64,000 bases of DNA from Dactylonectria macrodidyma (taxonomy: Eukaryota; Ascomycota; Sordariomycetes; Hypocreales; Nectriaceae): positions 744,001 to 808,000 of the forward strand of contig JAGMUV010000023.1 in assembly GCA_020744425.1 (NCBI GenBank). Reading direction: 5' to 3'. The number at the start of each line of letters is the position of its first letter. Within the stretch, counting starts at the first letter, position 1. The notes beneath the pieces were generated by a model. That model saw only the letters and a program-made list of their open reading frames with translations. It ran no database searches and was not told where the DNA came from. A program made the translations under genes and the position numbers. Below, in pieces: positions 11,644 to 22,528 of the stretch.

Positions 11644-12674
11644 CTATTGTCGATCATTCGCGTCAAACTTCTCATTCCACCAGATGCGAACATGCTTCTG
11701 TGCGCCAATCCTCGAAATCTCGGCAATCTCCTCCTCCGTCAACTTAAACGTAGGAAGTTTAGAAAGATAGCCCTCGAGCCTAGACGCCTTAGAGCTCGTG
11801 GTAATAGCGATGACGCCCTGGTCGAGGATCCATCGCAAACCAATTTCGGATTCACTCACTCCGTACTTTTCCGCCAGCTGTGTCCAATATGCATCAATCG
11901 GCCCTCCTTTAGCATTAGTGATAGGAGTCAGAGCGCTATAGGATTCGATAGCAATGTTGTGCTTCTTCAGGAAGGGAACGAGATCTCCGTGCTGGAGGTA
12001 TGGGTGATATTCAATCTGGTTCACAGCCGGAGGGACCTTGGCAGTCTTGAGCAATGTCTCAATGTGCTCCTGGAGAAAGTTGGAAACACCAATGGACTTT
12101 GCGCGTCCGGACTTCTTGATCTGCTCCAGCTGAGCCCATCTTTCTTGCAGCTCCTCTTCGGTATCAGCAAACCAAGGTCCATGCAGGAGGTAAAGATCCA
12201 CGTAGTCAAGTCCGAGCTTTTTGAGAGAAATGTCAAACGCATCTAGAGCACTCTTTTTATCGTTTGCGTTGATTTTGGTCGTGATAAACAGTTGGTCTCG
12301 GGGAACACCAGATGCCTTGATTGCGGCGCCGAGTTCTGCCTCGTTGCCGTACACTAGATGACCGTTAATGAGACAATATATCAGCAGCTCCGAATCTCAC
12401 AGACCTTCTGCTCCGTCGAGGTGATGATAACCACCAAGGATAGCTTGTTTGGTGAGCTCAATCAAGTCGTTGTCGACAGCAGCGTTGGGGTCGTTCTTAT
12501 AATTGGCAGTTCCCAACCCATAAGCAAGCTAATGTATACCAATTAGTTTCTATATCATAGCCAGTAGCACATTCTCAGTTCTTCTTGACCAGATCTCCGA
12601 GGGATGAAGCCTACCACGGGAATGTCATTGCCATCACTGAGCTTAGCGGTAATTTTATTAATTGGAGTGGCCAT
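11644..12674 (-). CDS. Aldo-keto reductase (three exons)
   Basis: Exons, read right to left, are 12674-12615, 12528-12405 and 12353-11644, giving 297 residues. Introns of 86 bp (donor GTAGGC, acceptor TTAG) and 51 bp (donor GTCTGT, acceptor CTAG) restore [16 protein letters not shown] and [16 protein letters not shown] across the joins. The AKR catalytic tetrad is visible: Asp and Tyr in HHLDGAEVYGNE, Lys in LFITTKIN and His in DLYLLHGPW. The late [17 protein letters not shown] motif is the usual NADPH-phosphate-binding region. The family reduces aldehydes and ketones with NADPH in the cytosol. It sits between the enoyl reductase and the flavin monooxygenase, which fits a tailoring role (inference). 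A long plus-strand open frame at 11278-12246 is its antisense shadow. Confidence 0.9.
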
Positions 12675-13260
12675 GGTGACTCAATATCGTGAATTAAGCG
12701 GCTTGACAGACAATTGTATCAGAAGTTTGAGTATTCCAAGTATAAATCAGCTTGACGGGTGAGGTTTTAGCACAAGGAGGGGAAGTGGAATGTGCAAGGC
12801 GAACACGCGTGGGCCTCTGCGTTGTTTTCCACCCGGACCCGCCGGTTATCTGTTTTCCGCGTTATGGATAACAAAAGGTGCTAAGACGCTTCAGCATTGA
12901 TTAGTCAAAGGCGTCATAATTGGGCCATGACTCGCTCGTGCTTCCCCCCCTGTCACGATCGTCCGGAACTGATCCGAGGCTGCCAGAGAGGATATTTCCT
13001 AGCAGAGTTCAGTATCAAGTAATACCGATGTGCATTATCCGCTGGTTCATTATCCGCATGTTCATCTCCGCCTTATTGCCGGCATATGTCAACTCCTCAA
13101 CCAAAACGCTACGCTAGACCTTGTCGTCAGTAAGCAACGAGCCGAAAAGCCATCAGTCATAAATAAAGCCATACCCCCATAGGACAAATTGGTCGGTTAA
13201 ATTGAACATAATGACATAACTTTCAAATAAAAAACTGACTATCACCATAAGCTACCTTTT
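12675..13260. other. Intergenic between AKR promoter and monooxygenase 3' end
   Basis: No supported gene. 12675-12900 is the likely AKR promoter, with a TATA-like TATAAAT on the minus side near 12745. It contains a C/G-rich patch CCCGGACCCGCCGG near 12832. The rest is AT-rich 3' flank of the monooxygenase. The small plus-strand ORF at 12920-13117 has no recognisable features. Confidence 0.4.
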
Positions 13261-14931
13261 CTATAGTCGAAATTCCTTGTAGAACGCAACCGCTGCCAAA
13301 GCTCCCACTACAGTTACAAGGCTGGTAATGGTGCTGACAAAAGTCCTCACCAGTGATATCCCACTCTCTCGTCGACCAAATTCAAAGTCCGACCATACGG
13401 GGAAAATAGTGCGAAGCCAGTACTTGTACATAGGGTCAGGGTAGATGAAGGTGTTCTTGCGTGTTACGGGGTCCATCCACCAACTCTGACAGCCACTGTT
13501 AAACACGAGGCTTCCCAACTTGCCGTGTACCCAGGACAAGTCGCGTTTCTGAGATTCTGGTTTGACCATGATGAAGTCAGCGGGGCGTGACCGCTTCAGC
13601 ACTGGACGCAGCAGGCGACAGGAGTAGTTGATCTGACACTCGGAATGGAAGATGACTGAGTGTTGGCCGGTTGCGGCATTGGGTCCGTACAAGATGAAGA
13701 AGTTTGGAAAGTTAGTCACGACTGTGCCTTTGTACGCCTCAGCACCCCCGGCCTGGTCCCAGGCTTCATGCAAGTCTTTGCCACCGACACCCCTGATTTG
13801 AATTGGATACAGCCACTTCTGAGTAGCGAACCCAGTTGCGTAGATGATAACATCCGCATCGTGTTGCGACCCAGCATCTGTGACGACCCGGTTGTCTTCG
13901 ATCCTGATTGCTCGCTCCTTGGCTAGGTACATGTTGGGAGCATGTAGGCATTCAAGGTATGTCGCAGTGTTGACCCGCCGCTTGCAACCAGGTTCATAAT
14001 TAGGACGCAGGATCTCTCGGTACTGGACCGGAGCGTCGTTTTCAATGTATTCATACGTGGCGTCGCGAATCTTTTGTCTCTTCTGTGCCCCAGACTGGTT
14101 CATCAGGAATGAAAAGAAAACGCTCTCCAACTGCCACGCGAGAAGGACGCGATAGAACCTCGCCGAGAAGGGGACGTATTTCATGAGAAACTTCCACGAT
14201 TCGGAGTACTTTGGGTTTCCCTGTCCCGAATTTAGCTCTTGACTTGATTAATGAAGCGATTAAAGGAAGGGACTTACGCGTTTTGTCCACCAGTGCGCGC
14301 TCTTGACCAGTTGTGTAACCTTGCCTCGTGGCCCGGATGATTTGACTAGCTCTGGTACAAACTGGGTCGCGGATGCGCCATTGCCGAGAACGACGACGTT
14401 CTTGTTCTTGAGATCGACGGAGTAGTCCCAACGAGCACTGTGGAAAGACTCCCCTGAGAAGTTGTCGATGCCGTCAAGCTTGGGGATATAGGGCCGATCA
14501 AGAGTTCCGATGGCGCTGACCACAACAGGAGCCACGCGAGTAAATTGCTTGCCTGTTACCGTGTCTTGAAAGATGCAGGTCCACATTGAAGTGGCCGAAT
14601 CCCACTCCAAGCTGAGGCAGGTAGCATTAAATCGGCAATGAGGCAGAATGTTGAACTTTTCAGCGACGGAGATGAAGTACTTGTGCAGCTCATCTCGCCC
14701 CGGGTAAGTCGTCGTCCAATCCGGCTTCAGGGCAAAGCTGTACGAGTAGAAGTGACTGGGGATATCGCATGCGCATCCGGGATATTTGTTGTGCCACCAG
14801 GTACCACCAAGATTATCGGATTGCTCGTAGATGGTGAAGTTTTCGTGGCCAAGGAGACGCTTCAGCTGAATAGCCATGCCCAGCCCAGATATCCCCCCTC
14901 CAATGATGATGACTTCTTTGGATCGATTCAT
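13261..14931 (-). CDS. FAD-dependent monooxygenase, Baeyer-Villiger / FMO type, with C-terminal membrane anchor
   Basis: Exons 14931-14278 and 14220-13261 with a 57-bp intron (GTAAGT...ACAG), encoding 537 residues. The N-terminus has the FAD Rossmann motif IIIGGGISGLG at residues 8-18 and GGTWWHNKYPGCACD at about 42-56. The Baeyer-Villiger fingerprint F-x-G-x3-H-x3-W is at residues 158-168 (FSGESFHSARW), followed by D. The NADPH site VVVLGNGASATQ is at about 180-191. DVIIYATGF is in the second half. The last ~25 residues form one hydrophobic segment (STITSLVTVVGALAAVAFY), suggesting an ER-anchored enzyme, which is unusual for soluble BVMOs but seen in some fungal FMO-like proteins. Likely reaction: oxygen insertion next to a ketone, or heteroatom oxidation. 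It is divergently arranged with the Zn2Cys6 regulator and shares a 420-bp promoter region. Confidence 0.9.
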
Positions 14932-15353
14932 TTTGGTCGTAGAAATGATGAATGGCGCTTAGTCACAGAAGACACTCTGAGATTAAGTTGAGTGACAGAC
15001 ATAACCCCGAGAAGACGTATAGTTATATAGCTTTGGACTTGGGCATCTCATGGTGTTGTCTTGACTTGTGCAATTGAGTATACAAGCTGCCCCGCAACAT
15101 GGTGATTGGTGTTCATCTTCCCCATCATGCGGACATTGTGTGGTGGCGAAGAGTTAGCGTAGCCGCCGCTTAGACTTGCCATCCTTTATGAGGCTTGCGA
15201 TGCTTTCCACGCTAGGAACGCGATGACAAATGCGGTTGCGGTTACACTTTCGTACCGCCAGATTCTTAAGATCCTCCTTCATCCTTTGGCTTGTAACAAG
15301 ACAATCCTGTCGCATCTGAGAATCTCCACCAAATACGGACATGGATATGTTGA
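14932..15353. promoter_or_regulatory. Divergent promoter region between monooxygenase and Zn2Cys6 regulator
   Basis: A 422-bp head-to-head intergenic region. A TATA-like TATAGTTATATAG lies at about 15017-15029 on the monooxygenase side. The element TTGCGGTTACACTT at 15236-15249 matches sequences upstream of the epoxide hydrolase and the sugar-type transporter. A small minus-strand ORF at 15154-15342 inside it shows no recognisable protein features. Confidence 0.5.
15236..15246 (+). promoter_or_regulatory. Shared cluster element TTGCGGTTACA
   Basis: One base different from the TTGCGCTTACA copies at 20195 and 22218. It lies about 305 bp upstream of the monooxygenase start and about 110 bp upstream of the regulator start. 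The following CTT is also shared with the two epoxide-hydrolase copies. Function is inferred only from recurrence. Confidence 0.35.
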
Positions 15354-17680
15354 ATGATGGTTAACAGGTCCATAATGCCCTTGACGCCTTCAAGCGAGCG
15401 CACAAGACGGGCAACCAGAACTAGAACCCGTTCTGGATGGTGAGCTTTCCTCTCATCCGTATGGCAGCATGCTCACCAAGAACAACCTAGTCTTCCCTGT
15501 CGAAATCGGCGACGCAAATGTGAGCAGTCGAATGAGACAAGCAAAGCGAATGTGGCAAGAGGAACCGCTGACACGCTGTCTATCCTAGGCGACGAAACCC
15601 GCCCCAGATGTCAAAACTGTGACGCCTGTGGGGATGAATGCCGATGGGGGATCAAAGTCTCCTTTCATCCGTCCCGAGCGCTTCATCTTTCCTCGGAGGA
15701 CTCTACCTTGCTTCTCGCAATAGAGAATGAGAGAACGGCGAACGAGCCCAATGTGGCATCAGTAACCGTGGGATGTCGTGTGAGTCGGCTCCAGCACCCT
15801 GGTTAATCGACTTGACGTCTGTACATGCATTAACTAGGATTCTCAGATCATCGATGACACAGAGACCATTCGTCAATACTACAGGGATTCGAGTCCACAC
15901 TCACCTTCACCTCCGCCCGAGTCAGAGGAGGAATTGCCCTTTGTGGACGACAACACACCGGCTGACTATGCTTCCCACGCGGCACCCATTCCCACCCCCA
16001 GGAGTGTTAACCTCGCTCATGTCGTGTTCGCCGAGGGCTTTCAGTTTTTAGATGCAAGCCCAAACTACCAAGAGCCATCCCCATGCACTATTATTGGTAG
16101 CCAGCAGACATACACAGAGCATAATTCTCCATCTAATCTACCACCGTTTTCACTCGGACAAGGAATATCCCGCAATGCGTCGCCGTTGCCAGAACTGGTG
16201 TTGCCGATTAGCAAGAGTGAGCAGGCGTATATCATGGCAGCTTATTTGAGAGAAACAGGCACATGGTGTGAGACGACTGATTCTGAAATGCATTTCACCG
16301 TCAAGAGCATCCACCCCATGATGAAGTCTAACGCCTTTGCTGCCGCTGCGTTGGCTCTCTCATCACGGCAGCTCGACACACTAAAGGGACATCCACAGAA
16401 GAAAACCTTGGAATTGTACCAGTACACGATCCAGCATCTTATTCAACAAGACCCAGCTGAAGCAGACACATCTGTTCTAGCAGCTTGCACATTACTCTGT
16501 GTGTACGAGATGATGGCCTCAAGCGTTTCCGAGTGGAGGCGGCATCTTAAGGTATGGTGCCTCTAATGTAATTATGAATTGAGTTGTAATGAGTTCTCTA
16601 GGGTTGTGCTGGACTATTGAAGAGCCGGGGTTGGCATGGGTCGAGTACAGGCATTGTCAAGGCGTGCTTTTGGGCTTTCGCACGAATAGGTACTCGTCGC
16701 CCTGAGAATGTGAGGTTTCCTGCACTGATGTTTCAAGATATCTGGGCCGCCTTTATTATCGGAGAGACAACTCTGATTCCCACCGAATGCTGGGTCAAAA
16801 ATGATTCAGTGCTATCCGTTGCTGCCACAGGAGACATTGATGACTACTGCAATCTTGCGATTCTCGTCTTCGCAAAAACTGTTAATATGTTGGCTTCGAA
16901 CACATCATTGGGAACTTTGGGCTCTCGACGGACTAAAATCGCAGACTCATTGTGGGATTACATCCAGCAGTGGCGGGACAACCGACCAACAGAAGTGCAG
17001 CCATTGCTGAGAGCTCATTCCGGAGTTTCTGGTCCATTTCCAATAACCACATTCACAAGATCAGCCGCCAGTGAGTCTCTGTCCCTCTGCATGGAGATAC
17101 ACCGTACTAATAGACGCTCTTCAGTTTGTGGGAATACTTTTTACCATGCTTGTGCTATCTTGCTGCTTCAGACGGGCCTTGTTTCCCACTCCACTTCGGC
17201 GGAATCAGAGCTAGTGAGTACACATTCTTTCCACACATACTCCAACCAGTGGTGTTACCACCCAGTGCATCATCGTTGCAGAGATTCAGATGCCCAAATC
17301 ACCCCACAAGAGAGCAGCTTGCTGACAGTACACCTGTTCCAAGTCCGATCCACTTTGGCATGCCAGAGAGATTGGTGGGATTTCAACATGGAACATCTCC
17401 CAGTAAGTTGAACATTACCACTGTCTTCTGATAGCCTCTAACATTGAGACACAGCGCCAATTGGGTCAATCATTTGCAACCACTCTACATCGCTGGCCGA
17501 GCATTCGCAACTACGCCGTCCTCAGCCTCCCAGCAAGGATCAGGATTTCATGGTTGTGCAGATGAATATGCCCCCGAGAAAATTGCATTGCTCAAACAAT
17601 TGGCTCGGATCGAAAAGGAAACAGGTTGGAAGACGTCTGACAGATCTCAAGAACTACGAAATTTATGGGGCTTGGGTTAG
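15354..17680 (+). CDS. Zn2Cys6 transcription factor, likely cluster regulator (nine exons)
   Basis: Exons 15354-15439, 15491-15519, 15589-15779, 15838-16551, 16602-16689, 16738-17070, 17125-17213, 17329-17402 and 17455-17680 sum to 1830 bp, giving 609 residues. The start could also be Met at 15357 or 15375. The zinc cluster is spread over the first three exons, and its Cys codons are split by introns. Joined, it reads GCLPCRNRRRKCDETRPRCQ, then NCDACGDEC: a complete C-x2-C-x6-C...C-x2-C-x6-type binuclear cluster with the KCDE signature. The C-terminal part matches the fungal ARCA-like region: FWAFARID|IWAAFI, TLIPTECWV, ICGNTFYHAC, LWHAREIGGIST and NWVNHLQPLYIAG. All of these appear only when the short introns are removed. 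It probably controls the surrounding genes (inference). Confidence 0.88.
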
Positions 17681-18254
17681 TTGAAGTCGAGGGGTAATAC
17701 AAAATGCACCGCCAGGGCAAATGCCTTACAATAAAGCTAATGTGCTAGATTTTAACTAAATCTGGAAGCAAAGAGGATGTGCACAATAGTAGCTAGTATT
17801 ATCAAAACACTGCTACCTCACAGCTCCTATAGTCTTATAGTGAGAGGAAAGGCTTAGTGTAAGCTCTAGGTTTTGCTGCGAGATGTATCTAGTCACAGCA
17901 AGCTCATAATTGAGCTCGGCCTGGGAGCATGAATCAGCCACTGCTAAAGTTATCGAGAGCCACCTCAAGCGGCGCCCACGCACTGCCCAACTTGATTAAT
18001 GCAACACTAGGTCCAACTTGGTATAAAGAGGGGAAATTTCAAATGGAGAATACTCCATAATTTCGTTCTGATTTATAGACGCCTGTCATAACAACTGATA
18101 TGTTAACGGCAAACATCCCCCACGGATCAACGCTACTGAGGCCACCATCAAATGATATCAGCCTAGTGCTCGTGTAGAAGCGAACTATCGTAACCGATCT
18201 CTTTCTCAGTAGAGCCCTCTCTTGCGAATCCGGCCCGCGACCAAGATGACAATA
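17681..18254. other. Intergenic between convergent genes
   Basis: Terminator and 3'-UTR space of the regulator and the sugar-type transporter. It is moderately AT-rich with short CTATAG/CTTATAG-like stretches at 17825-17845 and no supported gene or clear repeat. Confidence 0.4.
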
Positions 18255-19914
18255 TTAAACTCTTTCCATGGCAATGTCTTGCCCCTTCTCTGTATCATTT
18301 CCAGCTCCAAGCACAGAGCTGGGGTTGCTGCTTTGGTCAACTACCCCCTGCTTCATGTCCTTGGCGATATCCCGAGCAACAGCGACTGGATTCCTTCCTT
18401 GAGTAAAGATGTGGTCAATGTCCTCGAGTTTCAGATTGCTCGTTTCTGGATAGTAGAGGTAAAAGATTGGCACGAAGAGGAGGTTTGTGATAAAGAAGAT
18501 GATATAGGCGATCCATTTCAAGCGATTGATGATCACAGGAGTAATCATAACGACGGTGAAGTTCCATAGCCAGTTCGAGCTGATACCAATTGCGGTTCCT
18601 CGAGTGCGAGCCTGAAGCGGGAGGATTTCCGGGACATATACCCATGGCACGCAGTTGACACTCATGCCGAAAATGAGCATATAAAGGAAGAAAAAGGTAA
18701 CCGAGGCGGAAGCACATGCGTGGCCATTTGCATGACCAACGCGTGATAGGAGAGCCGAGATCATCAACATACAAATGCTCAGTCCTGCACAACCCCACAT
18801 CATTGTTTTGCGACGGCCCATCCGATCGAGTGCGAAAGAAGGTAAGATGGATCCGAACATGAACATCATGTTAATACAGCCACCAAGAATCTGTGCCATT
18901 CGAGCCGAGAGACCAACATTTTGGACGAGGACCGATGGTGCATAGTACACAACGAGGTTGATGCCTCCTGCTTGGTTCATGAACTGAACACCCCAGGCGA
19001 GGAGGACGCGATATCCGGTCTTAACCTCGTCGTTCTTGAATACGCTGAGGAACGAGCTGTCGTTGTTGGATGAGTGCTCGAGGTCAATGGCTTGCTTGAT
19101 AGATGCGATTTCCTCAACGATGAAGCTGTCGGAAGGTTCCTTTTCGTACACGTCGCAAAGGACCTGGACAGCTTCTTGATCGCGGCCTTTGGTGAGGAGC
19201 CATCGCGGGGATTCAGGCAAGCTGAAGACGAGGACCACAACGACAAGCGCAAAGATAATCTGGAACGCAATCGGGAGCCTCCAGGCGACTTCGCCGCCGA
19301 CAAAGGACATGCCAAAGTCGAACCAGTATGCAAAGACGATTCCGACTCCAACGAAGAGTACTTCGCTGGAAACAAGGCGGCCGCGAGATTTCTGATCGCA
19401 GAGCTCTGACTGGTACCTGGGTTTCTTAGCATGGCATTTGCAATGGGCAAGTTTCGAAACAACTTACATTGGTACCGTCGAGGTCTTGATGCCGGTACCG
19501 AAGCCTGTAACAACTCTACCAATGACCAGATGGGGTACGCTGTAGGCGGTTGTCTGCAAAACGGCTCCAATAACAACAAAGCCCATCGCGAGCCAGATGG
19601 TTCTGCGGCGCCCGAGCGTGTCTCCAACGACAAAATTGACTGTGGAAACAGTGAAATTAGCCTCGTCTTCTACTTCGAGTTTACCCTCCGTATCACTTAC
19701 TGACGCAGCCCACCAGACACCCCAGATTGTAACAGGACACGATGATGCCGGTCTTGGTGTCATTCGGGTGATCAAATTGGTTGAGCCAAGATTCGTTTTG
19801 GAGAATGCCACCAAAGACTCCTTGGTCGTAACCGAATAACAAGAAGGCAATAAGACAGCAGGCTGTCACGCCGAACTGGAGGCTTTTGCCTCGCCCGAGT
19901 CTGAGGATGGCCAT
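18255..19914 (-). CDS. MFS sugar transporter family protein (three exons)
   Basis: Exons 19914-19701, 19639-19468 and 19416-18255 with introns of 61 and 51 bp, encoding 515 residues. Joins restore GCVINFVVGDTLGRRR (the conserved loop 2-3 G-R-R-R motif) and VPMYQSELCDQKSRGRLV (the TM4-5 E-x6-R signature). Other sugar-porter motifs: FGYDQGVFGG in TM1, LPESPRWLLTKGR after TM6, FMNQAGGINLVVYYAP in TM7, DRMGRRK in loop 8-9, and VPWVYVPEILPLQARTRG in TM10. PETSNLKLEDID follows TM12. It has the usual length for the family. Substrates include hexoses, pentoses, quinate and glycosides; the substrate here cannot be told. The start lies about 280 bp downstream of a TTGCGCTTACA element. Confidence 0.92.
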
Positions 19915-20571
19915 GGTTGAACGTTGAGCGAGATGTCAGATGTGAATCAGGTGTGATAATCAGTGATGTTTGGTTGCATCAGAATAATCGGCAACAACGT
20001 CAGTTGTTAAATACCTTCACGTCAAGACACTGCGCACGTGTCTTCCCCAGCTTAAAGGTTTCCAAGTTGGTGGAATTGCGGAGAATCTGGGGAAGGGGGC
20101 TACGTTTGCCTCATCTAGAAGCCATCATAAAAATACGGCCGTCTTAGCCCAGTGGCTTAAAGTGGAGTCCATTTCAGGCCAAGGTGAGCACCGCTTGCGC
20201 TTACAGTAGCCCGGATACTAAACTCTTCACCTTGGGTGGAAAGATCAGCGGATGAGAGACAGTGCTACACTTTTTTGGGGGAAGTATTTGTAAGGATCTA
20301 CAGTAGGAGCTTCAAGGCGCGTAACCCTGCTCTATCCGTCAACATCTCATGACATGGAAAGCGGTACGCCGTGCCTTTTTCGGTGCAAGATCGACTATTA
20401 CCGATAGATTGCCTACAATATTACAGAACCTTATTCTCGCCTCTAGACTGTCATATCAAATCGTGGCAAATTCTTAGCTCATGCGATGCTAGAAGATGAG
20501 TTGTCGAGTTAAGGTCGCTTGCAAGCTGCTTTGATGGGGTCTTTGCCACGACAATAGCTTGATTTCACTAC
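19915..20571. other. Intergenic: transporter promoter and epoxide-hydrolase 3' end
   Basis: No coding frame is supported. It contains the shared element at 20195-20205. A CACGTG-like GCACGTG lies near 20034-20040. The ~100 bases nearest 20571 form the hydrolase 3' UTR. Confidence 0.4.
20195..20205 (+). promoter_or_regulatory. Shared cluster element TTGCGCTTACA
   Basis: Identical to the copy at 22218-22228. It lies about 280 bp upstream of the minus-strand MFS transporter start. Confidence 0.35.
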
Positions 20572-21981
20572 CTAAGACTTCGCTGCTACTTTTCGAATAG
20601 ACTTTACTACTGCATCAGAAGAAAAGAAGCTCCGCATGTCTTGAATGAAAGCGCCATCACGCTCTAGTGAAGAAAAGTGCCCGCCACGCTCATACTCTCT
20701 CCAGAACTGGATATTCGCAGCTTGACTAGCCCAGTCCCTCGGACACTGGTATGTATTAGCGAAATTAAATTCATACGATCGAGTTGGAAGGTAACTCACA
20801 TGCAGCTGCTCTTTAACATACATACTGACGCCCGTCGGAACGCTGACATATGTCTCGAATGTCGTTTCGGCGTCGCGCAATCCTTTGCCGAAAGCTTCCC
20901 GGTAGAATCGCAATCCAGGCGTAGCTCCCTGGATCCAATGCATCATGACCAATGTGATGATGTCGTCGTTGGTGAATGCCTCATCCACATCCACCCAATC
21001 GTGAAACTTTTCGACAAACCAGGCGAGGAGGCCTACAGGAGAGTCACCGAGGGCAAAACCTAGCGTCTGCGGACGAGTCTTTTGTTGTTCCAAATAGCCG
21101 CTTTGATCAGTTTCGAAATTTTGCCGCACTCGGAGCGCCTCACGCTCAAAGTCCGAGTAAAGGAGCCCAGAAAGGCACCAGCGAAGATACGCCAAAGGAG
21201 CGCTCCACAGGGTAGGGGGCGGGACAGGAAACATGTTGAGATGCTGGGCTCGAACAACTTCCGGAAATTGTATCGCAATAGACCGTGTGATGAAGGATCC
21301 GAAGTCGCCTCCTTGAGTCACAAACCAGGGGTATCCCAAGATCTCTGTCATCAGAATCTTATAGGCACGAGCGACGATAGTTGGACCGACGCCGGACTTC
21401 TCGGGGGCGGGTGAAAAGCCGAAGCCGGGGATAGATGGCGCGACAAGATGAAAAGAGGTCTTGCTCATGTCCTTCGGGTTGCTTAGCTCTTTAACCACCT
21501 TGGAGGCCTCGACAAAAGATCCAGGCCAACCGTGAGAAAAGAGCATCGGAATCGCGTTTGGATTCGAGGATTTTGCGTGCGTAAAATGTAGCACTAGCGG
21601 ACCGTAACCGGGAACGTCAAGTTTGACGACATAGTGATTGAATATCTCATTCAGGTGTTTCTGATCTGGTATTAGCCTTTTGGTTATCGTGGTAGTTTTT
21701 CGAAGACAGACTTGTTGAGCGTTCCAGTCATACTCATCTCGCCAATACTCTACCAGCTCCTTGACACGACTGACTTTCGCTCCTTGGGACCAATCATCTT
21801 GTGCAAAATCATCTTGTTCTCGAGGATATCGCACTAGCTCCAGCTTCTTTTTTGTGACGTCAATGAATTCTGCCTCCACGTCTAATCGAAACAGAGTGAC
21901 TTGGTTGAATTGGAGATTGTTGGCCGCAGACTGGAGGTTGGCTGTCATTTTGGAAGAGATGGCTAAATTTGCAATTGTCAA
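20572..21981 (-). CDS. Microsomal-type epoxide hydrolase (EHN + alpha/beta hydrolase); two in-frame introns
   Basis: The genomic frame is open for 469 codons, but two stretches look like introns whose lengths are multiples of three: 21711-21661 (51 bp, GTCTGT...ATCAG) and 20799-20746 (54 bp, GTGAGT...CCAG, with a GCTAATAC branch-like site). Removing them gives 434 residues and joins YDWNAQQ to KHLNEIFNHY and VKEQLH to CPRDWASQAANIQFW, the continuity expected in the family. The N-terminal EHN domain has FIDVTKKKLELVRYPR. The oxyanion motif is HGWPGSF, the nucleophile elbow is GGDFGSF (Asp), and the catalytic His is in YERGGHFSSLE. It opens epoxides to vicinal diols. The start could be the first Met or the Met 11 codons later. 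Two copies of the shared element lie 165-240 bp upstream. Confidence 0.88.
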   Translation of the reverse strand: MTIANLAISSKMTANLQSAANNLQFNQVTLFRLDVEAEFIDVTKKKLELVRYPREQDDFAQDDWSQGAKVSRVKELVEYWRDEYDWNAQQVCLRKTTTITKRLIPDQKHLNEIFNHYVVKLDVPGYGPLVLHFTHAKSSNPNAIPMLFSHGWPGSFVEASKVVKELSNPKDMSKTSFHLVAPSIPGFGFSPAPEKSGVGPTIVARAYKILMTEILGYPWFVTQGGDFGSFITRSIAIQFPEVVRAQHLNMFPVPPPTLWSAPLAYLRWCLSGLLYSDFEREALRVRQNFETDQSGYLEQQKTRPQTLGFALGDSPVGLLAWFVEKFHDWVDVDEAFTNDDIITLVMMHWIQGATPGLRFYREAFGKGLRDAETTFETYVSVPTGVSMYVKEQLHVSYLPTRSYEFNFANTYQCPRDWASQAANIQFWREYERGGHFSSLERDGAFIQDMRSFFSSDAVVKSIRKVAAKS

Positions 21982-22144
21982 GTATACAAGAGAGAATACA
22001 AAATTTACGCTGTGTTGCTCAGGTGTTGGGGACCAGTTGATTTATTAAAGGGATTCATCAATTCCTTCATCGTCGTGTGCGCCGTGTGTCACCCACCGCT
22101 ATCGGGTAGGTAACTTCGATTGAATAAAACCGAGCGAGCTCCGG

Positions 22145-22155
22145 TTGCGCTTATA
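22145..22155 (+). promoter_or_regulatory. Shared cluster element TTGCGCTTATA
   Basis: One transition from the 22218 copy, and followed by CTT as in that copy. About 165 bp upstream of the hydrolase start. Confidence 0.35.
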
Positions 22156-22217
22156 CTTACCTGTGGCGCTATAAATGAGACACTGAATAGTGCAACGATC
22201 GATTCCCTGAGTGGCGT

Positions 22218-22228
22218 TTGCGCTTACA
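22218..22228 (+). promoter_or_regulatory. Shared cluster element TTGCGCTTACA
   Basis: Second copy upstream of the epoxide hydrolase, 73 bp from the first. Followed by CTT. Confidence 0.35.
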
Positions 22229-22455
22229 CTTGCCAATCACCCCGCTAGTTTCATTTCTCCGTTCGACAAGCCAAACTAGCTTACGCATTCCAATAGCAAG
22301 CTGGAACTTGGGGCACGTCTATATAAAGCCAATAGAAGGAACAGAGTATTTAGGAGAAGAGCGAGTAGAATAGCGACCATGGTAGCCCAGAACGAGGACT
22401 CGAATCAGGACGCGACGCATCTATTTTCCAATAACAGCCTTCCATAACAAGCAAC

Positions 22456-22528
22456 GGTTCCGTGGTCTAGCTGGTTATGGCATCTCGTTAACACCGAGAA
22501 GGTCCCCGGTTCGAGCCCGGGCGGAATC
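22456..22528 (+). tRNA. tRNA-Val (AAC)
   Basis: A 73-nt cloverleaf without intron. The acceptor stem GGTTCCG pairs with CGGAATC (one G-T). The anticodon stem is CTCG/CGAG around the loop TTAACAC, with anticodon AAC at 22490-22492. The T arm is CCCGG-TTCGAGC-CCGGG. A run of six T (22531-22536) directly downstream is a Pol III terminator. It lies inside the metabolic cluster, between the epoxide hydrolase and the GMC oxidase. Confidence 0.95.

Larger units (their letters stand above)
21982..22455. promoter_or_regulatory. Epoxide-hydrolase upstream region
   Basis: Holds the two TTGCGCTTAYACTT copies (22145, 22218). A GCTATAAATGAG TATA-like sequence lies at 22167-22178 on the plus strand. The region then runs to the tRNA at 22456. 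No gene is visible. Confidence 0.4.

Noticed and set aside
11278..12246. 322-codon plus-strand open frame
   Set aside because: Antisense to the aldo-keto reductase, whose minus-strand exons carry all AKR motifs. No family features on the plus strand.
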